From positions 37,943,748-38,007,747 of the forward strand of contig NW_026947506.1 in assembly GCF_034190915.1 (NCBI RefSeq): 64,000 nucleotides of DNA. The letters run 5' to 3'. The notes beneath the pieces were generated by a model. The model was not told where the DNA came from. It saw only the letters and a list, made by a program, of their open reading frames with translations, and made no database searches. Positions 32,341 through 44,303 of this stretch are shown here, one piece after another. The position numbers and the translations under genes are program-made. The first letter of the stretch is position 1; every line of letters starts with the position of its first letter. Origin of the DNA: Cavia porcellus (taxonomy: Eukaryota; Chordata; Mammalia; Rodentia; Caviidae).

Positions 32341-33628
32341 AGGATCTGCTGGGACTGAGCTACGCCTCAGGTTGGGACCCAATAAGCAGATACAAAATTG
32401 TCATGACAATGTGACATCCACAAGGTACAGCCTAACTTGTGGATTGACTGGCATGGAGGCTCAAGGCTAGCCTGCACCATTCCTGCATCCCTGCGTGTAC
32501 CTCAGATAACAGCAAATTGGGGAGGGCAGCAAAAACTCCAGTCAGCACTCTTTGGAAAGGCCCTAAGCAATATGGTGAGGGCCAGAGATCTCCAGGACAC
32601 ACCAGTCTGAAAGAAACCAGAAACATGACAAGGGATAGAAATTAAAAAATATCGCCAGCTGCCAAACCTGGGAAAATAAGCCCAGGAGAAATAAATACAG
32701 AAGAGAATCAGTGCAGTAACTATCCAATACTAGACACAACATCAGCGAATAAAGAAATATCTTCATTACCTCATAGATGAATTTAAAACTGTACTTCTGA
32801 TCCATGTGAGGCAAGATATAGAAAGATTAATTAAAGAAATGATAAGCTCCACCCAAGAGAACACAGATGGAAGAATGGAGGAAATCAGAAAAGAAAGAGA
32901 AATCTCTGATGAAGAATTTAAACATAACCTAGAATATATGAAACAGATCCAAAGAGATTACCAGAAAACTAAAAACTCCATTGAAAACTGGCAAAATGCC
33001 TTGACAGAAACTAAAGTTAGCCTTTTGAAACTTGAAGAGAGATTTATGATATATGATTGCAAAAGAAAAGACCTCTTAAATATAATGAGGTACCAGAAAG
33101 AAACAATTCAAAGGCTAGAAGATGACAAAAGGATACATAACTTAAGAATAAAGCATGTGAGTGAGGAAGCAGGAGTAACCAAACATAACTACAAAGAATA
33201 TTCACAGATATATTAAAGAAAAACTTCCCACACATAGGAAAAAGAAGTAATATCCAGGTAAATGAGGCATACAGAACTCCAGCCACCTACAACCAAAACA
33301 GATCTACACCCAGACATATAATAATCAAGATTCCAGAAATCCACCAAAAGAATAGAATACTAAAAGCAGCCAGGGGAAAGAAGCAGATTACCTACAATGG
33401 AAAAATTATCAAAATAACAACAGACTTATCATCACAAACTCTCAAATCAAGAAGGTCCTGGGGGAAATATTACAAGTCCTGAAAGAAAATAATTTGCAAC
33501 CAAGATGGATGTACCCAGAAAAATTCTCTCTCAAAATTAATGGAGAAATAAGATGTTTCTAAGACAAGGAGGAACTGTGGGAGTTCATGGCCACCAACCC
33601 AACCCTACAAAGAATGCTAAAGGACATT

Positions 33629-33630
<2 letters not shown>

Positions 33631-33666
<36 letters not shown>
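33631..33666 (+). repeat. (AG)n microsatellite
   Basis: An AG dinucleotide run of about 36 bases near the 3' end of the decayed ORF1. The intact copies have a short AAAAAAGA-like tract in the corresponding place. Confidence 0.95.
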
Positions 33667-33669
<3 letters not shown>

Positions 33670-36556
33670 GGGATACCAGGATTCCAGTAATAGTGGCAGA
33701 GAGGCCTCAATGTATGGGGCAGACAGTGGAATGAGGGAGTAAGGTGGACAAAGTATAGCAGTAAAGTGGAGTAGCAGACATGAGGCACAGATGGTAAGCT
33801 ATAATCTTTAATATAGATGGCCTTGATACACTAAAAGAAAAAAAACCAGGCAGAGTAAATTAGGAGGCAGGCTCCATCAAGATGCTCTGAATGGGAAATA
33901 CACTCAACCTGAAGGAGGTTTAATAAACTGAAAGTCAAAGATGAGAAAGCAAAGCTATATGTGACAGGAAACCAGAGAGAAATAGGGACAACTCATCCAG
34001 CAGCTGCAGATAGATTGGAAAGCTATGACACTTTTGGGCAGAATAGAACTACACAGCTGGAAGGAAGGAAAACCCTATGACTTTAGTGAGTAAAGGAGTA
34101 CAGCTCAAGATCAAGCTCAGGGGTAGAAAGGTTCAGTAACACTCAGATAGACAACAGGCTGGCCCCTTAATCTAAAAACTAAAGAGCCTAGTGAGACCCA
34201 AAACATACAAAGCATCCTCAGAAGAGGAAAGGTAAAAAATAGCCTAAAAAAGGAAGGCAGAGGTCATTGTTAGGTGTATCAGGATTTAAAAGTCATGGTG
34301 GTCTTATCACCCTGTTTAGTTTGATTTTATTTTGTTCCAGTCTGTCCACTCATATCAGATTTGAGGGCACAGATATTTAACCCAAAAATAGCAGGTTATA
34401 CCATGGCAACTATCCATAATTTCCTATTAACTTAAACTGAAGCTCTGTATTACTTACATTGTCTTACTGTGACTGATCTTATTTGAATCTGGTTTGTTAG
34501 ACTGCGGTTTTTCCTTGGCTGATTTTATTCGAATTTGGTATGCTTGATAATATCAAGTCTAAAAGTAGAGGCGACTACTCTGAAGACAACAAGATGTAAA
34601 AGATATCCATACCAGTTTTGATTATTAACCGCTCTCAAGTCCTACAATGTTTTCAAAGTTGCGCTTTTATAAAAATAGCTATGTAATACTATGCTTAACT
34701 ATATTAAGCCTGATGATGTGAACAAGTGTATTGAAAATAACAAGAGAAAGCAGAGTAACTATGGTAGATCACCTAATATTGTGGTCTTGTGTGTCTTTTT
34801 CATTGCATGTTTTTCTAGGAATTTGTTTTTTGTCTTGTTATGATCTGTTTTTTCCTATAATACAGAGAGGATAGATATATATGTAGAAATTCACAAAAAT
34901 TTTAAAAGTATTTATGGGAACAGTTATATAATGCTAGATATAATGAACAGATACTCTGAAGAAAAAGAGACACTAAGAAACCCAGTGCTAATTCTGTAAC
35001 ATTATGATATAAAATCTAGCAATGCTATTATTCATTGTTTAGAGTGATATTAGTTTAGTCTCTTCAGTTCAGTTTCAGCATATGTAAAGATAAGGATAGC
35101 TACTATGAAGAGAATGAGAGACATTATGGTAGTCATTATTGACTTCCCCAATGTCAGATCTTGAAGACCTAAAAAGCCTTCATATCAATAAAATGGGCAT
35201 GTAATCTGAGGAATCAGGGATAGAAGGATGATCGTGAGTTTGATGTTATTGTCCGTTAATAGAAAAGTTAGCCTTTTGTGCTGACTTCAATTGGTTGAAT
35301 GACTTGCTCTCAGGAGACACAGGCTGCATTGCGCTGTAATGACTTGAGTATTCTACTGAAATTTGAAAGCTTTCACAAAAAATAGATTTTTTTCTTAGAT
35401 GCAAGCAACATTTTATGTATAACCCAATACTTATCATTGGAATTCTCCCATCTCTGGAACAAAACACCTGATTCTCATACATTCACAAAAGAGAGGTCTA
35501 CTTTGGCTTCTGGTTTCAGAGGTTCACTCAATATTCAGTTGGCTGCAAGGAAGAAACAGCATTCTGTAGGGGCAAAACCAAAGGCAGCCAGGAAGCAGAT
35601 AAAGTAAGAAGGCATAGAGAGAGACACTACCCAAAAGAACTTTTTCTGTGGCCTACATCTTCTAACATCTTCTAACAAGGCCTGTCTACTGAGAATATAT
35701 TTGACTTTGAATTCATTGATGATTTACCTAATATTAAGTAAAGAGGCACCATTAAATACTGATCTGTCTTGGAAGGACAAAACTTGATCTACTTGCTAAT
35801 TTGGAAAATAATCTCATATCTGGATTTGGTGGCTGGAGGAGAGGAGTGGTTAACTCTCTAGGCTTCATGAAAAGTTATGATCATGATACAGTCAGCTCAG
35901 GGAAACCTTCTCTTGCCTCACCTCCCTGCCATTGCATCTTACTTGGGTTGTGTGCCTGCTGTGTTTATCAGGATATGTTTAGGAGATTATTTTAACTGTT
36001 AAATTGACAAAAATCATGTAAACATACAACTATCAAAAAATATGGGAAAATTTACAAATTTGGATGTGTCACAAAACAAAAACACCCTTTACCAAAGCTT
36101 CCAGAAGATTTTACAAAAATGACCTTATTTCTTTGATTCAAATGACTCCTCCTTTAAAAGATATGATAACATGTAGAACAACAGGACTTGAGGGTTGGGA
36201 AGTGTGAGACCTTGCTATGTTGGTGCCTGTTGGTTTATCTGTCAATAAGGGAAATTGACTATAGTAATTAATATCAAGGACTAGGGTTACAACTATACAC
36301 AGACATGTAATAGTAGAACAGCTTCAGAGTTAGACAGAAGCTAACAAAAGAGACAGTTTGGAAACAGCAAGATCAGACCACACACGCAATTGAGGAGAAA
36401 AGGAAGGGACAACTGAAGCAGCATTGTTAAATAGCAGTGGACTGACTCACTGAAGTAAATGTATTTTTATACTCAGAACTATCTGGCCCTTAGAACATTA
36501 TGTACTAGCTCCCAAACACTATGAAATTCTGAGCTAACCTCAAAATAACCAAGATT

Positions 36557-36660
36557 TGGGGGCTAGGGATTTAGCTCAGCCGCATAAGCACCTGCCTTGC
36601 AAGCAGGCAGTCATGAGTTCAATCCCTGGTAATGATAAAAAAACGAAAAAGACAAAAAAA
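36557..36660 (+). mobile_element. ID SINE, young type
   Basis: Full body: ggggctagggatttagctca, a CCTGC/GCAGG anticodon arm, a gagttcaatccc B box and an A-rich tail. An exact 15-base duplication, aaaataaccaagatt, flanks it (36542-36556 and 36661-36675). The paralogous site near 52336-52350 is empty. Confidence 0.96.
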
Positions 36661-37339
36661 AAAATAACCAAGATTGGAAGCTGTAAATAATGAGCTCTAA
36701 ATCAGCTGTATTAATTGAGAACACAAACCAAATAACATTTACTGAATTTCAAATGAAATCACCAATAATAACACATATCTGATGATAATGTACAACACTA
36801 GACTCACAGGATAGAAGGTCATGTAAAGCCTCATTGAACATTAAGCATTGACCATATGAAATTGACCATATGAAATTTAGGAATTTCAAAATGCTCAAAT
36901 GCTACCAAAGATGGCTCATACTTCTTGTTTATTATGCTCACTTTGATAGTATTAACCAATAACCTAAACTGAATTTGTGAACCACAGTAAGTTCATATGA
37001 AAATCAACAAGCTGTGAATATGAAGTGGAGCCCTAGAATGATATTAGTGATTATTCTCCTTGCATACCCAGAAATTATAATTTCTAAGGGAAAGTCCTGT
37101 GAACCAACCTTGCTGGATCATAAGCAAACTCATTAAGTTGTTTGGGAGAGTTTAATCAAAGAACCCAATGCTTTCATTTCAATGAAAAAGGAATTTTATT
37201 CTGCTCAGTGTTCTGGAGGCTGAAATGCCTTATATCATAATGTCATTAAGGTCAGGAGCCCCAGGAAGGATAACTCCATGGACTCATGATGCTAGCACCT
37301 GCAAAGAATCAATCATAAGAAAAGGTATAATATGCTCTG

Positions 37340-38460
37340 AGATGGAGTTCCTTCACACCAGGACAAGCTCAACAACTGAAGGAAGCCTCACCTGTCCCTC
37401 TCCCAAACCCAGAAAACTCAGTAGCTAAGGGAAGCCTTGGCCAGGCTTACCTTACATCTAGTGACCTCAGCAGGTGACATGACCATCAGCCACCATTCCT
37501 CCTCATCTGGATGTCCTCAGCAGCCAAAGAGACTATCAGCAACCCCTTCCAACACCTGTGGTACCTTGGTAGGCTGGAAGGAGCCCAGGTGTCATTTACT
37601 TCCACATAGAGGACCTTAGCATGATAAAAAGAGCATGATGAATTTCCCCCCAAAGAGAGGACTTCAGCTGTCAACAGGAAACTCAGTGGAGGACCTTGAA
37701 AAACCAGGAAGAGCACAGGTGAGACCGTTTTCCAGAAAGAGAGCAAGAGATGGGCTGGGAAGTGCACCACTGAGGTCTCCCCCCACCTAGGGGAACCCAA
37801 CTGGACCTTCAAAATCTCCAGTGACACAGTAGGGTCCTGGCTGGGGCACACACTATAGACAGGTGGATCTGGTAGTGTAGAAGGGCCTGAAGTCACAGTA
37901 ACAGTGTGATCTAAGGTTTAGTTCACATCAATACTCCTATGCTAGTCAGACTAGGAAGAATATAACACTCATGCAACTGGCCTCTCCTTTACACTGTAAG
38001 CAACTGGGTGAAGATTAGCCACACAGTATGACCCTAAGACATATATGATGTACCATCAAGTCAAGAAGATTAGAAAAGACAAAACTATTAATCCAAGTGG
38101 TGATAATGACAAGACAAAAAATCAAAATGCAATCAAATTACCATCTCATCTGAAATAACTAGAGGAGACTTTGAAATAGAGAACATTGGAACTCACACAC
38201 TTGAAATTTCTGAAAACATACCAAGTAAAATAAAGAATAAATACAAGAGACTATGGAGAAAGTTGTATAAGAAATAATCTCTCAAGTAAAAAAGAAATGA
38301 CAACCTTAATAAAGGGATTTGCACATGTAAGTAGAGAGGACATAGATAAAAAGTACAAGAGCATGGGAAAATGATGGAAACTTTGAATGAACAATATAGG
38401 AAAGAAATAGAATCAATTAAACAAATTTAAAGAGGTATGAAGTAAATAAAAAAGGCCATT
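37340..38460 (+). mobile_element. Old L1 5'UTR and ORF1 start, copy A
   Basis: Matches the reverse of 867-1990 and parts of 53030-53960 and 57600-59300. Modules of the type 'ctcagcagc..aaag..' recur. From about 38080 it becomes ORF1 N-terminal coding relic (acaaaaaatcaaaatgcaat) with stops. A HAL1 interrupts it at 38476 and it resumes at 40984. Confidence 0.7.
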
Positions 38461-38475
38461 GAAAGCTGGCAAAAC

Positions 38476-40983
38476 TGAGTGGGAAGAGTCATATAGCCAG
38501 TGTGCTTCAGAAGAATTGTACCCAACAAGGAAAGAAACTGGGGCCTCCTGGGAGAAGCAAAAAAGATGGGAAGAGGAAGCAACAAAAAAAGTCCCCAGGC
38601 CCCAACCCTGAGAACATTGACTCAGGACAGGTAAATACACAGGAGAATGAGAACCGCAAACCTGCGATATCAGACACGGTGCCAATGCACATAAAGAGAT
38701 ATATTTGGAACCTTGTAGATGAGTTCAAAAGTGAAATATTTAGCTAAATAAAACAAGATATAGGAATATTAATAAAAAAGATACTAAGCACCCTTCAAGT
38801 AGACACAGATGGAAGAAGGGAGGAACTCAAAAAAGGAGAGAACCATTTAGTGAAGAATATAAAAAATATAGAATACATAAAGCAGAGTCAAAGAGATCAC
38901 CAGGAAATTAAAAACTCTATGGAAAGATGGCAAATAAGCTTGAAAGAAACTAAGGATAGATTATCCAAAATGGAGGACAATTTTTCAATGTGGGAGTATG
39001 AAAGGGAAAACTTTTAAAATAACAAGGAAACAAGCAGTAATAATACAAAGACTAGAAGATGACAAAAGGATCTACAACTTGAGAATAAAGAACGTGAACA
39101 AAGAAGCAGGGGTACAAACAAAGGAACTAAAAAGTTTATTCATAGAAATAATTAAGGAAAACTGTCCAAACATAGGAAAAGGAAATGATATTTAGATATA
39201 TGAGGCATACAGAACTCCAGCCATGTACAACCAAAACAGAACTACACCCAGGCATATAATAATCGAGATCCCAGAAATTCAATATAACAGAATATTAAAA
39301 GCTGTTAGAGGTAAGATCACCTATAAAGGAAGGCCCATCAGAATGTCAGACTACTCGACACAAACCATCAAGTCAAGAAGAGCCTGGAGTGAAATATTCC
39401 AAGGCCTGAAAGAAAATAACCTCCAGCCCAGATTGATATACCCTGCTAAACTGTCTCTAGAAATTAATGGAGAAACAAGATGCTTCCAAGACAAAGAAGA
39501 ACTTGGGAAATTTGCAACCACCAATACAACTTTACAGAGAATACTGCAGGGCATTCTAGGGAGAGAGAGAAAAGTACTAGGATTCCAGGAACAGTGGCAG
39601 AGAGGCCTCAATGAATGGAGCAGAAAACAGAATGAAGAAGGTAAGCAGACAACTGATGGCAAAAAAGAGCATAACAGAAATGAGGCAGAGAAGATTTTAT
39701 TCAACACTGATATGATTGATAGTATCAAGTCTGAGAGTATAGGCAACTACACTGAAGATGACAAGACTCTACCATATACATTCCGGTTTGATAACTGCTG
39801 GTTTTTGAAGTTCTATACTATATACAAAGTTGTGTTTTTATTCATACTGTTATGTACTGATAAATTCAATTATACTATGTCTGATGATATAGCTAATTCT
39901 ATTTGAGACAACAAGAGACAACAGAGAATCCATGGTAGAACTCTTTGTACAATGGTCTTATATGTTTATTTCATTTCATGTATTTATAGGAATATGTTTT
40001 GTTTTGCCTTGCTTTGTTTTGTTACTCCCACTAATATAGCAAGGAGAGAAATACATGTTATGGCTCATGCATGTGTAGAATCTATAAATAGTTTATGAGA
40101 ACTGATCTTATGACACATGATGAAATGAACAGATACTTTGAAGAAAAAGAGACATTAACATACCAGTGCTGGAGTACCCAGACATTAACATACCCAGACA
40201 TTAACATACCCACTGATTCTGGAGTGTCATAATGTGAAACCCAGCAATAGTATTATTCTTTGTTCAGAGTGATATTAGCTTGCTTGGGTTTATTCAATCT
40301 CAACATAATTGAAGATATGGATAACTGCGTATATGTTTAAGTGTATAGGATTGATAACCATATTTCTAAGTTTTTGTTGGATCGTTGAATAGAAATGGTT
40401 GCAATCTTACTGTTTGAATCCCCAGTTTATATTCTCCACTTTAGTTTCTTGAATAACTCTTTGTGAGAAGACAATCTGTAATCATCAGTTAGTTATTTCT
40501 TACTGTTTATTTTTTCTTTGAAAGTATGTATTATTTCTATTTATTTTCTGTTTTGTTTAGTCTTTCTTTAAATTAAATTAAGAAAAAGACACTACAGTAC
40601 CCAGTGCTGATCATGGAGTATCATGATATGAAATCCAGCAATCCTGTTATTATTTGTTCAGAATGATTTTAACCTGCTTTACTTCATTTAATCTAAACAC
40701 AAATGTAGATATGAATAACTGCATGTATGTTTAAGTGTATAGGATTGACAACCATCTTACTAAGCTTTTGTTGGAGAGCTGAACAGAACTGTTTGTGGTC
40801 TCGCTGTTTGAATTCCCACTTTGCATGTTACATTTTCGTATCTTGAACAGCTATTTGTAAAATGACAATATGTAAACATCAACAAGTGATTTCTTACTGT
40901 TTATTTTTTCTCTGTATGTATGTATTATTTCTACCTATTTTTGGTTTTGTTTAGTCTTTCTTTAAATAAAATTAAAAAAAAAA
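38476..40983 (+). mobile_element. HAL1, 5'-truncated, ORF1 decayed
   Basis: An exact 15-base duplication, gaaagctggcaaaac, flanks it (38461-38475 and 40984-40998). It starts near the end of the 5'UTR; ORF1 relic runs about 38566-39648 (MGRGSNKKSPG.., coiled coil, RRM motifs in frame 39223-39906) with several stops; the 3'UTR runs to an A-rich end. The last roughly 400 bases are duplicated in tandem. It sits inside L1 ORF1 sequence, whose coding relic continues on both sides. Confidence 0.9.
40135..40978 (+). repeat. Tandem duplication of HAL1 3' end
   Basis: Two diverged units (about 40135-40580 and 40585-40978), each running from 'agaaaaagacac' through 'cccagtgctg', 'aaatccagcaat' and 'gttcagagtgat' to 'tctttctttaaa'. 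The HAL1 at 47817 has one unit. The same junction appears on the minus strand at about 44695. Confidence 0.85.
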
Positions 40984-41124
40984 GAAAGCTGGCAAAACCA
41001 CTTGAATGAACTAAATAAAATTTAAAAAAAAAGAAATCTGGCAAAACCACTTGAATGAACTAAAGAGAGACTTTCTGAGCTTCAAGCAAGAACAGAGCTG
41101 GTGATCATGGAAGGAAAGAACTTT
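40984..41124 (+). pseudogene. Old L1 ORF1 relic, right of HAL1
   Basis: Continues L1 ORF1 coiled-coil coding sequence (KTTLNELKRDFLSF-like in one frame) after the HAL1 duplication, with a small internal repeat of 'ctggcaaaaccacttgaatg'. It ends where promoter monomers begin at about 41128. Confidence 0.65.
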
Positions 41125-41127
41125 AAA

Positions 41128-41765
41128 AAATAACATGGGAGCTGTTGTGCTGCCGCGCCTGGCCATCGGTTTGCAGAGGAGGAGCTGGGCAGATCTGGGG
41201 TGCCCTCATCGGCCTCTCTGTTTGTCTGGAGGACTCTGGATATCTCCGCCCAGACTGTTGGAGTCCCCCCAGGCTCCCAGGTGCAGTGAAGGGGAGAGGT
41301 GGGTTTGAGGCTTCCCCATCAGCCTCCCCATTCCTGTTGCACTTGGAGAACTGCTGAGCTCCCGATGGGTGGGCGGTCCCACACTATCAGCGGAGCCCAG
41401 CCTGTTGTGCTGCCGCACCTGGCCATCGGTGTGCAGAGGAGGAGCTGGGCAGATCTGGGGTGCCCTCATCGGCCTCTCTGCGTGTCTGGAGGACTCTGGA
41501 TATCTCTGCCCAGACTGTTGGAGTCCCCCCAGGCTTCCAGGTGCAGTGAAGGGGAGAGGTGGGTTTGAGGCTTCCACATCAGCCTCCCCATTCCTGTTGC
41601 ACTTGGAGAACTGCTGAGCTCCCGATGGGTGGGCGGGCCCACACTATCAGCAGAGCCTAGCCTGTTTTGCGGCCACGCCTAGCCATCGATGTACAGAGGA
41701 GGAGCTGGGGGGATCTAGGGTGCCTGCATCTGTCTCTCCATGTGTCTGGAGGACTGTGGATATCT
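41128..41765 (+). promoter_or_regulatory. L1 promoter monomers, plus orientation
   Basis: About two and a half tandem units of 260 bases: the 'gctgccgc.cctggccatcg' block starts near 41150, 41410 and 41670 (third copy variant). Each unit holds 'agaggaggagctgggcagat' and 'ggaggactctggatatctc'. Related to the 319-330-base monomers elsewhere in the window. Drives the ORF1 at 42069. Confidence 0.88.
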
Positions 41766-42068
41766 CTGTAGGCAGGGAGGGTCCACAGGTTCCTGAGGCA
41801 CCGCGGCCTGTGGTGAGTACCCTAACCCGGCTGCGATTGAAGAACTGTGGAGCTTCCAAGGGGCAGGTGGGCGCACAGTGTCCCTGAGGCCCAGCTTGTC
41901 TGGAACTGTGGAGTTCTGAGCAGGCAGAGGAGGGCCACTGGTTCGGTAGGCCCAATGGCTTGGGGTAGCGTGGTGCCAGAGTCTCAGTAGCTGCAAACAT
42001 AGAAGGGGATTTTCAACAGATCCTGAGGAAGCTTTCGAATAACACTTGAAACACAGAAATATAGGAAA

Positions 42069-42861
42069 ATGACAAAACGAAAGACCAAATTACAACCTCA
42101 AACCTCCAGCCCATGTCAGGAAACACTAGGAGCGATGTATATAGAAGAAAATATATCCCATCCACCTCATATATCAGACACAATAGCTACTGAAATTGAC
42201 AAGCAACTCCAGGAAGCTTTAAAGAAATTCAAACTCGAAATAATCTCCCAGATAAAAGAAGAAATGATAAAAGAAATGAAAGAGATTCTAAATATATCTA
42301 AAGAAAACACAGATAAAAAATTGGAGGAACTAAACAAAAAGATAGAATCCCTAGACGAGCAATATAAGAAACAAACAGAATACATAATGCAGATGCTCAG
42401 AGATATGCAGGAAATAAAAAACTCCACTGAAAGTTGTAAAAACCGCCTTAATGAAAGTGAAGATAGAATTTCAGACCTTGAAGACAGGATTGCAGCTAGT
42501 GAACAGGAAAGGAAAGATCTTTTAAAAATAACAAGGAATCAGGAAACAACAATTCAACAACTGCAAGACGATGCAAAGAAGAATAACATAAGAATGATAG
42601 GGATTAATGAAAGAGAGGGAGACAACATGAAGGATGTCAGGAGGATATTTAGAGTAGTAATAGCTGAAAATTTCCCAAGCATGAGATCAGAAACCGACAT
42701 CAGGATCAGTGAAGCATATAGAACTCCAAATAGTCATAACCAAAATAAAACTACACCCAGACATATAATAATCACCATCCCAGAAATCCAACACAAGAAT
42801 AGATTATTAAAAGCTGTCAGAGAGAAAAAACAGATCACTCATAAAGGAAAACCTATTAGAT
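42069..42861 (+). pseudogene. L1 ORF1, 3'-truncated but otherwise open
   Basis: ATG at 42069 opens about 264 uninterrupted L1 ORF1 codons: N-terminus MTKRKTKLQPQ, a long coiled coil (about 30-170, e.g. KKLEELNKKIESLDEQYKKQ) and the RRM-like domain with TTPRHIIITIPE. It breaks off after KGKPIR at 42861 and runs into antisense promoter monomer sequence, so the frame continues to a chimeric stop at 42947. The C-terminal domain is missing, so RNA binding should be impaired. Its upstream 5'UTR is intact. No ORF2 or tail follows. Confidence 0.9.
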
Positions 42862-43882
42862 CCCTCCCTGCTTGCAGAGATATCCACAGTCCTCCAGATA
42901 AAGGAAGGCGTGGCAGCAAAACAGGCTGGGCTCGGGGGATAGTGTAGGCCCACCCACCCGTCGGGAGCTCAGCAGACCTCCAAGTGTAGCCGGGATGGGG
43001 AGGCGGATGTAGTGGCCGCTAACCCATTGCTCCACTTAACTGCACCCAGAAGCCTGGGGGGGGGCTGCGGAAGAGTCTGAGATTTGGGCAGAGTGTGCTG
43101 AGCACTTACCACAGGCTGAGGTGCCTCAGGAACCTGCGATCCCTCCCTGCTTGCAGAGATATTCAGTCCTCCAGACAAAGGAATGGGCTTCTGCAGGCAC
43201 TCCAGATCCGCCCAGCTCCTCCTCTGCACACCGATGGCTAGGCGCGGCTGGGCTCCAGGGATAGTGTAGGCCCACCCACCCGTCGGGAGCTCAGCAGACC
43301 TCCAAGGGCAGCCGGGATGGGGACGCGGATGTAGTCGTCTCTAATCCGCTGCTCCACTTCATTGCACCCGGAAGCCTGGGGGGTCCAGAACAGTCTGAGA
43401 TTTGGGCAGAGTGTGCTGAGCACTCACCACAGGCCAAGGTGCCTCAGGAACCTGCGATCCCTCCCTGCTTGCAGAGATATTCACTCCTCCAGACAAAGGA
43501 AGGGGCTTCTGCAGGCACTCCAGATCCGCCCAGCTTCTCCTCTGCACACCGATGGCTAGGCGCTGCTGGGCTTGGGGGATAGTGTAGGCCCGCCCACCTG
43601 TCGGGAGCTCAGCAGACCTCCAAGTGCAGCCGGGATGGGTAGGCGGATGTAGTGGCCTCTAACCGGCTGCTCCACTTCACTGCACCCGGAAGCCTGGGGG
43701 GTCCGGAACAGTCTGAGATTTGGGCAGAGTGTGCTGAGCACTTACCACAGGCTGAGGTGCCTCAGGAACCTGCAATCCCTCCCTGCTTGCAGAGATATTC
43801 AGTCCTCCAGACAAAGGAATGGGCTTCTGCAGGCACTCCAGATCCGCCCAGCTCCTCCTCTGCACACCGATGGCTAGGCGCC
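42862..43882 (-). promoter_or_regulatory. L1 promoter monomers, inverted (minus) orientation
   Basis: About three tandem units of 319-321 bases: 'agaagcctgggggg' and its variants recur near 43050, 43370 and 43689, and 'gccgggatggg.a.gcggatgtag' near 42989, 43310 and 43629. Orientation is opposite to 41128-41765. They are joined directly to the truncated plus-strand ORF1. Neither side has a 3' tail. Confidence 0.88.
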
Positions 43883-44303
43883 GATTATTGCATTCTGTGC
43901 CTCTCTAAATCAGTCAGTTGCTTATATTTGGGGGCTTCAGTGGGTTGGAATTGGCTGTTCTTGTTTCCCAGCCCATGCATGAGAAAGGGCTGGTGTCTGG
44001 CTGTCCCCAGTGGCTGGTGCATGGCACTGATTCTCAGGAAGGGCTTGCTTCTTGGCGACTCCTTATTTCTTCCCCTGTAGTCTGAAAATGGCATTTTAGA
44101 TGTGGCTGTTTGCTCCAGCCTGGAAAGTTTGAAGGTCATTTCCTTGTAGGAAATTTGCTTCTCAGGAGACTGGAGTTCACAGAGAAATCAAGAGTGGCTT
44201 GTACAAAGAGCTGGAATAAGTGTTAGGAGCAGCTGGCAGACAGGAGGGAAATGCTGGACCTCAAGCAACTGCCTTGCCATATGATTGGAATAGCACATAC
44301 TCT
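43883..44303. other. No recognised feature
   Basis: About 420 bases of apparently unique sequence with no clear repeat or coding signal. It is the right flank of the inverted monomer block. Confidence 0.45.

Larger units (their letters stand above)
31509..35100 (+). mobile_element. Old HAL1, ORF1 decayed
   Basis: Plus-strand element: a 5'UTR of about 1.1 kb unlike that of the young copies (starting near 'aaaatggtggcttgc'), ORF1 relics about 32626-33740 and a 3'UTR to about 35100. No ORF2. ORF1 frame 32806-33216 retains the coiled coil (YMKQIQRDYQKTKNSIENW), and the RRM-like part continues in other frames to about 33600. It lacks a clear A tail, so the 3' end is truncated or decayed. Confidence 0.78.
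35170..38475 (+). repeat. Diverged segmental duplication, copy A
   Basis: Aligns in direct orientation with 50965-53960 over about 3 kb, with many shared blocks (e.g. atagaaggatgatc, gagaggtctactttggcttc, ttcctccttcacaccagg-like stretches). It has scattered substitutions and indels, roughly 85% similar by eye. The last roughly 1.1 kb is old L1 5'UTR. An ID SINE at 36557 is absent from copy B. No gene was recognised in it. Confidence 0.82.

Noticed and set aside
31509..35100. Considered a 5'-rearranged ordinary L1 instead of HAL1
   Set aside because: ORF1 resembles the intact HAL1 ORF1s more than the L1 ORF1 at 42069, and the 3'UTR follows directly without any ORF2 motif.
36557..36660. Possible tRNA gene (A box, B box, anticodon arm)
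   Set aside because: The acceptor stem does not pair, an A-rich tail and a 15-base target-site duplication are present, and similar copies are dispersed. It is a SINE.
41145..41617. Plus-strand frames of 70-89 codons in the monomer array
   Set aside because: The same sequence repeats every 260 bases as promoter monomer; the frames follow the repeat, not a gene.
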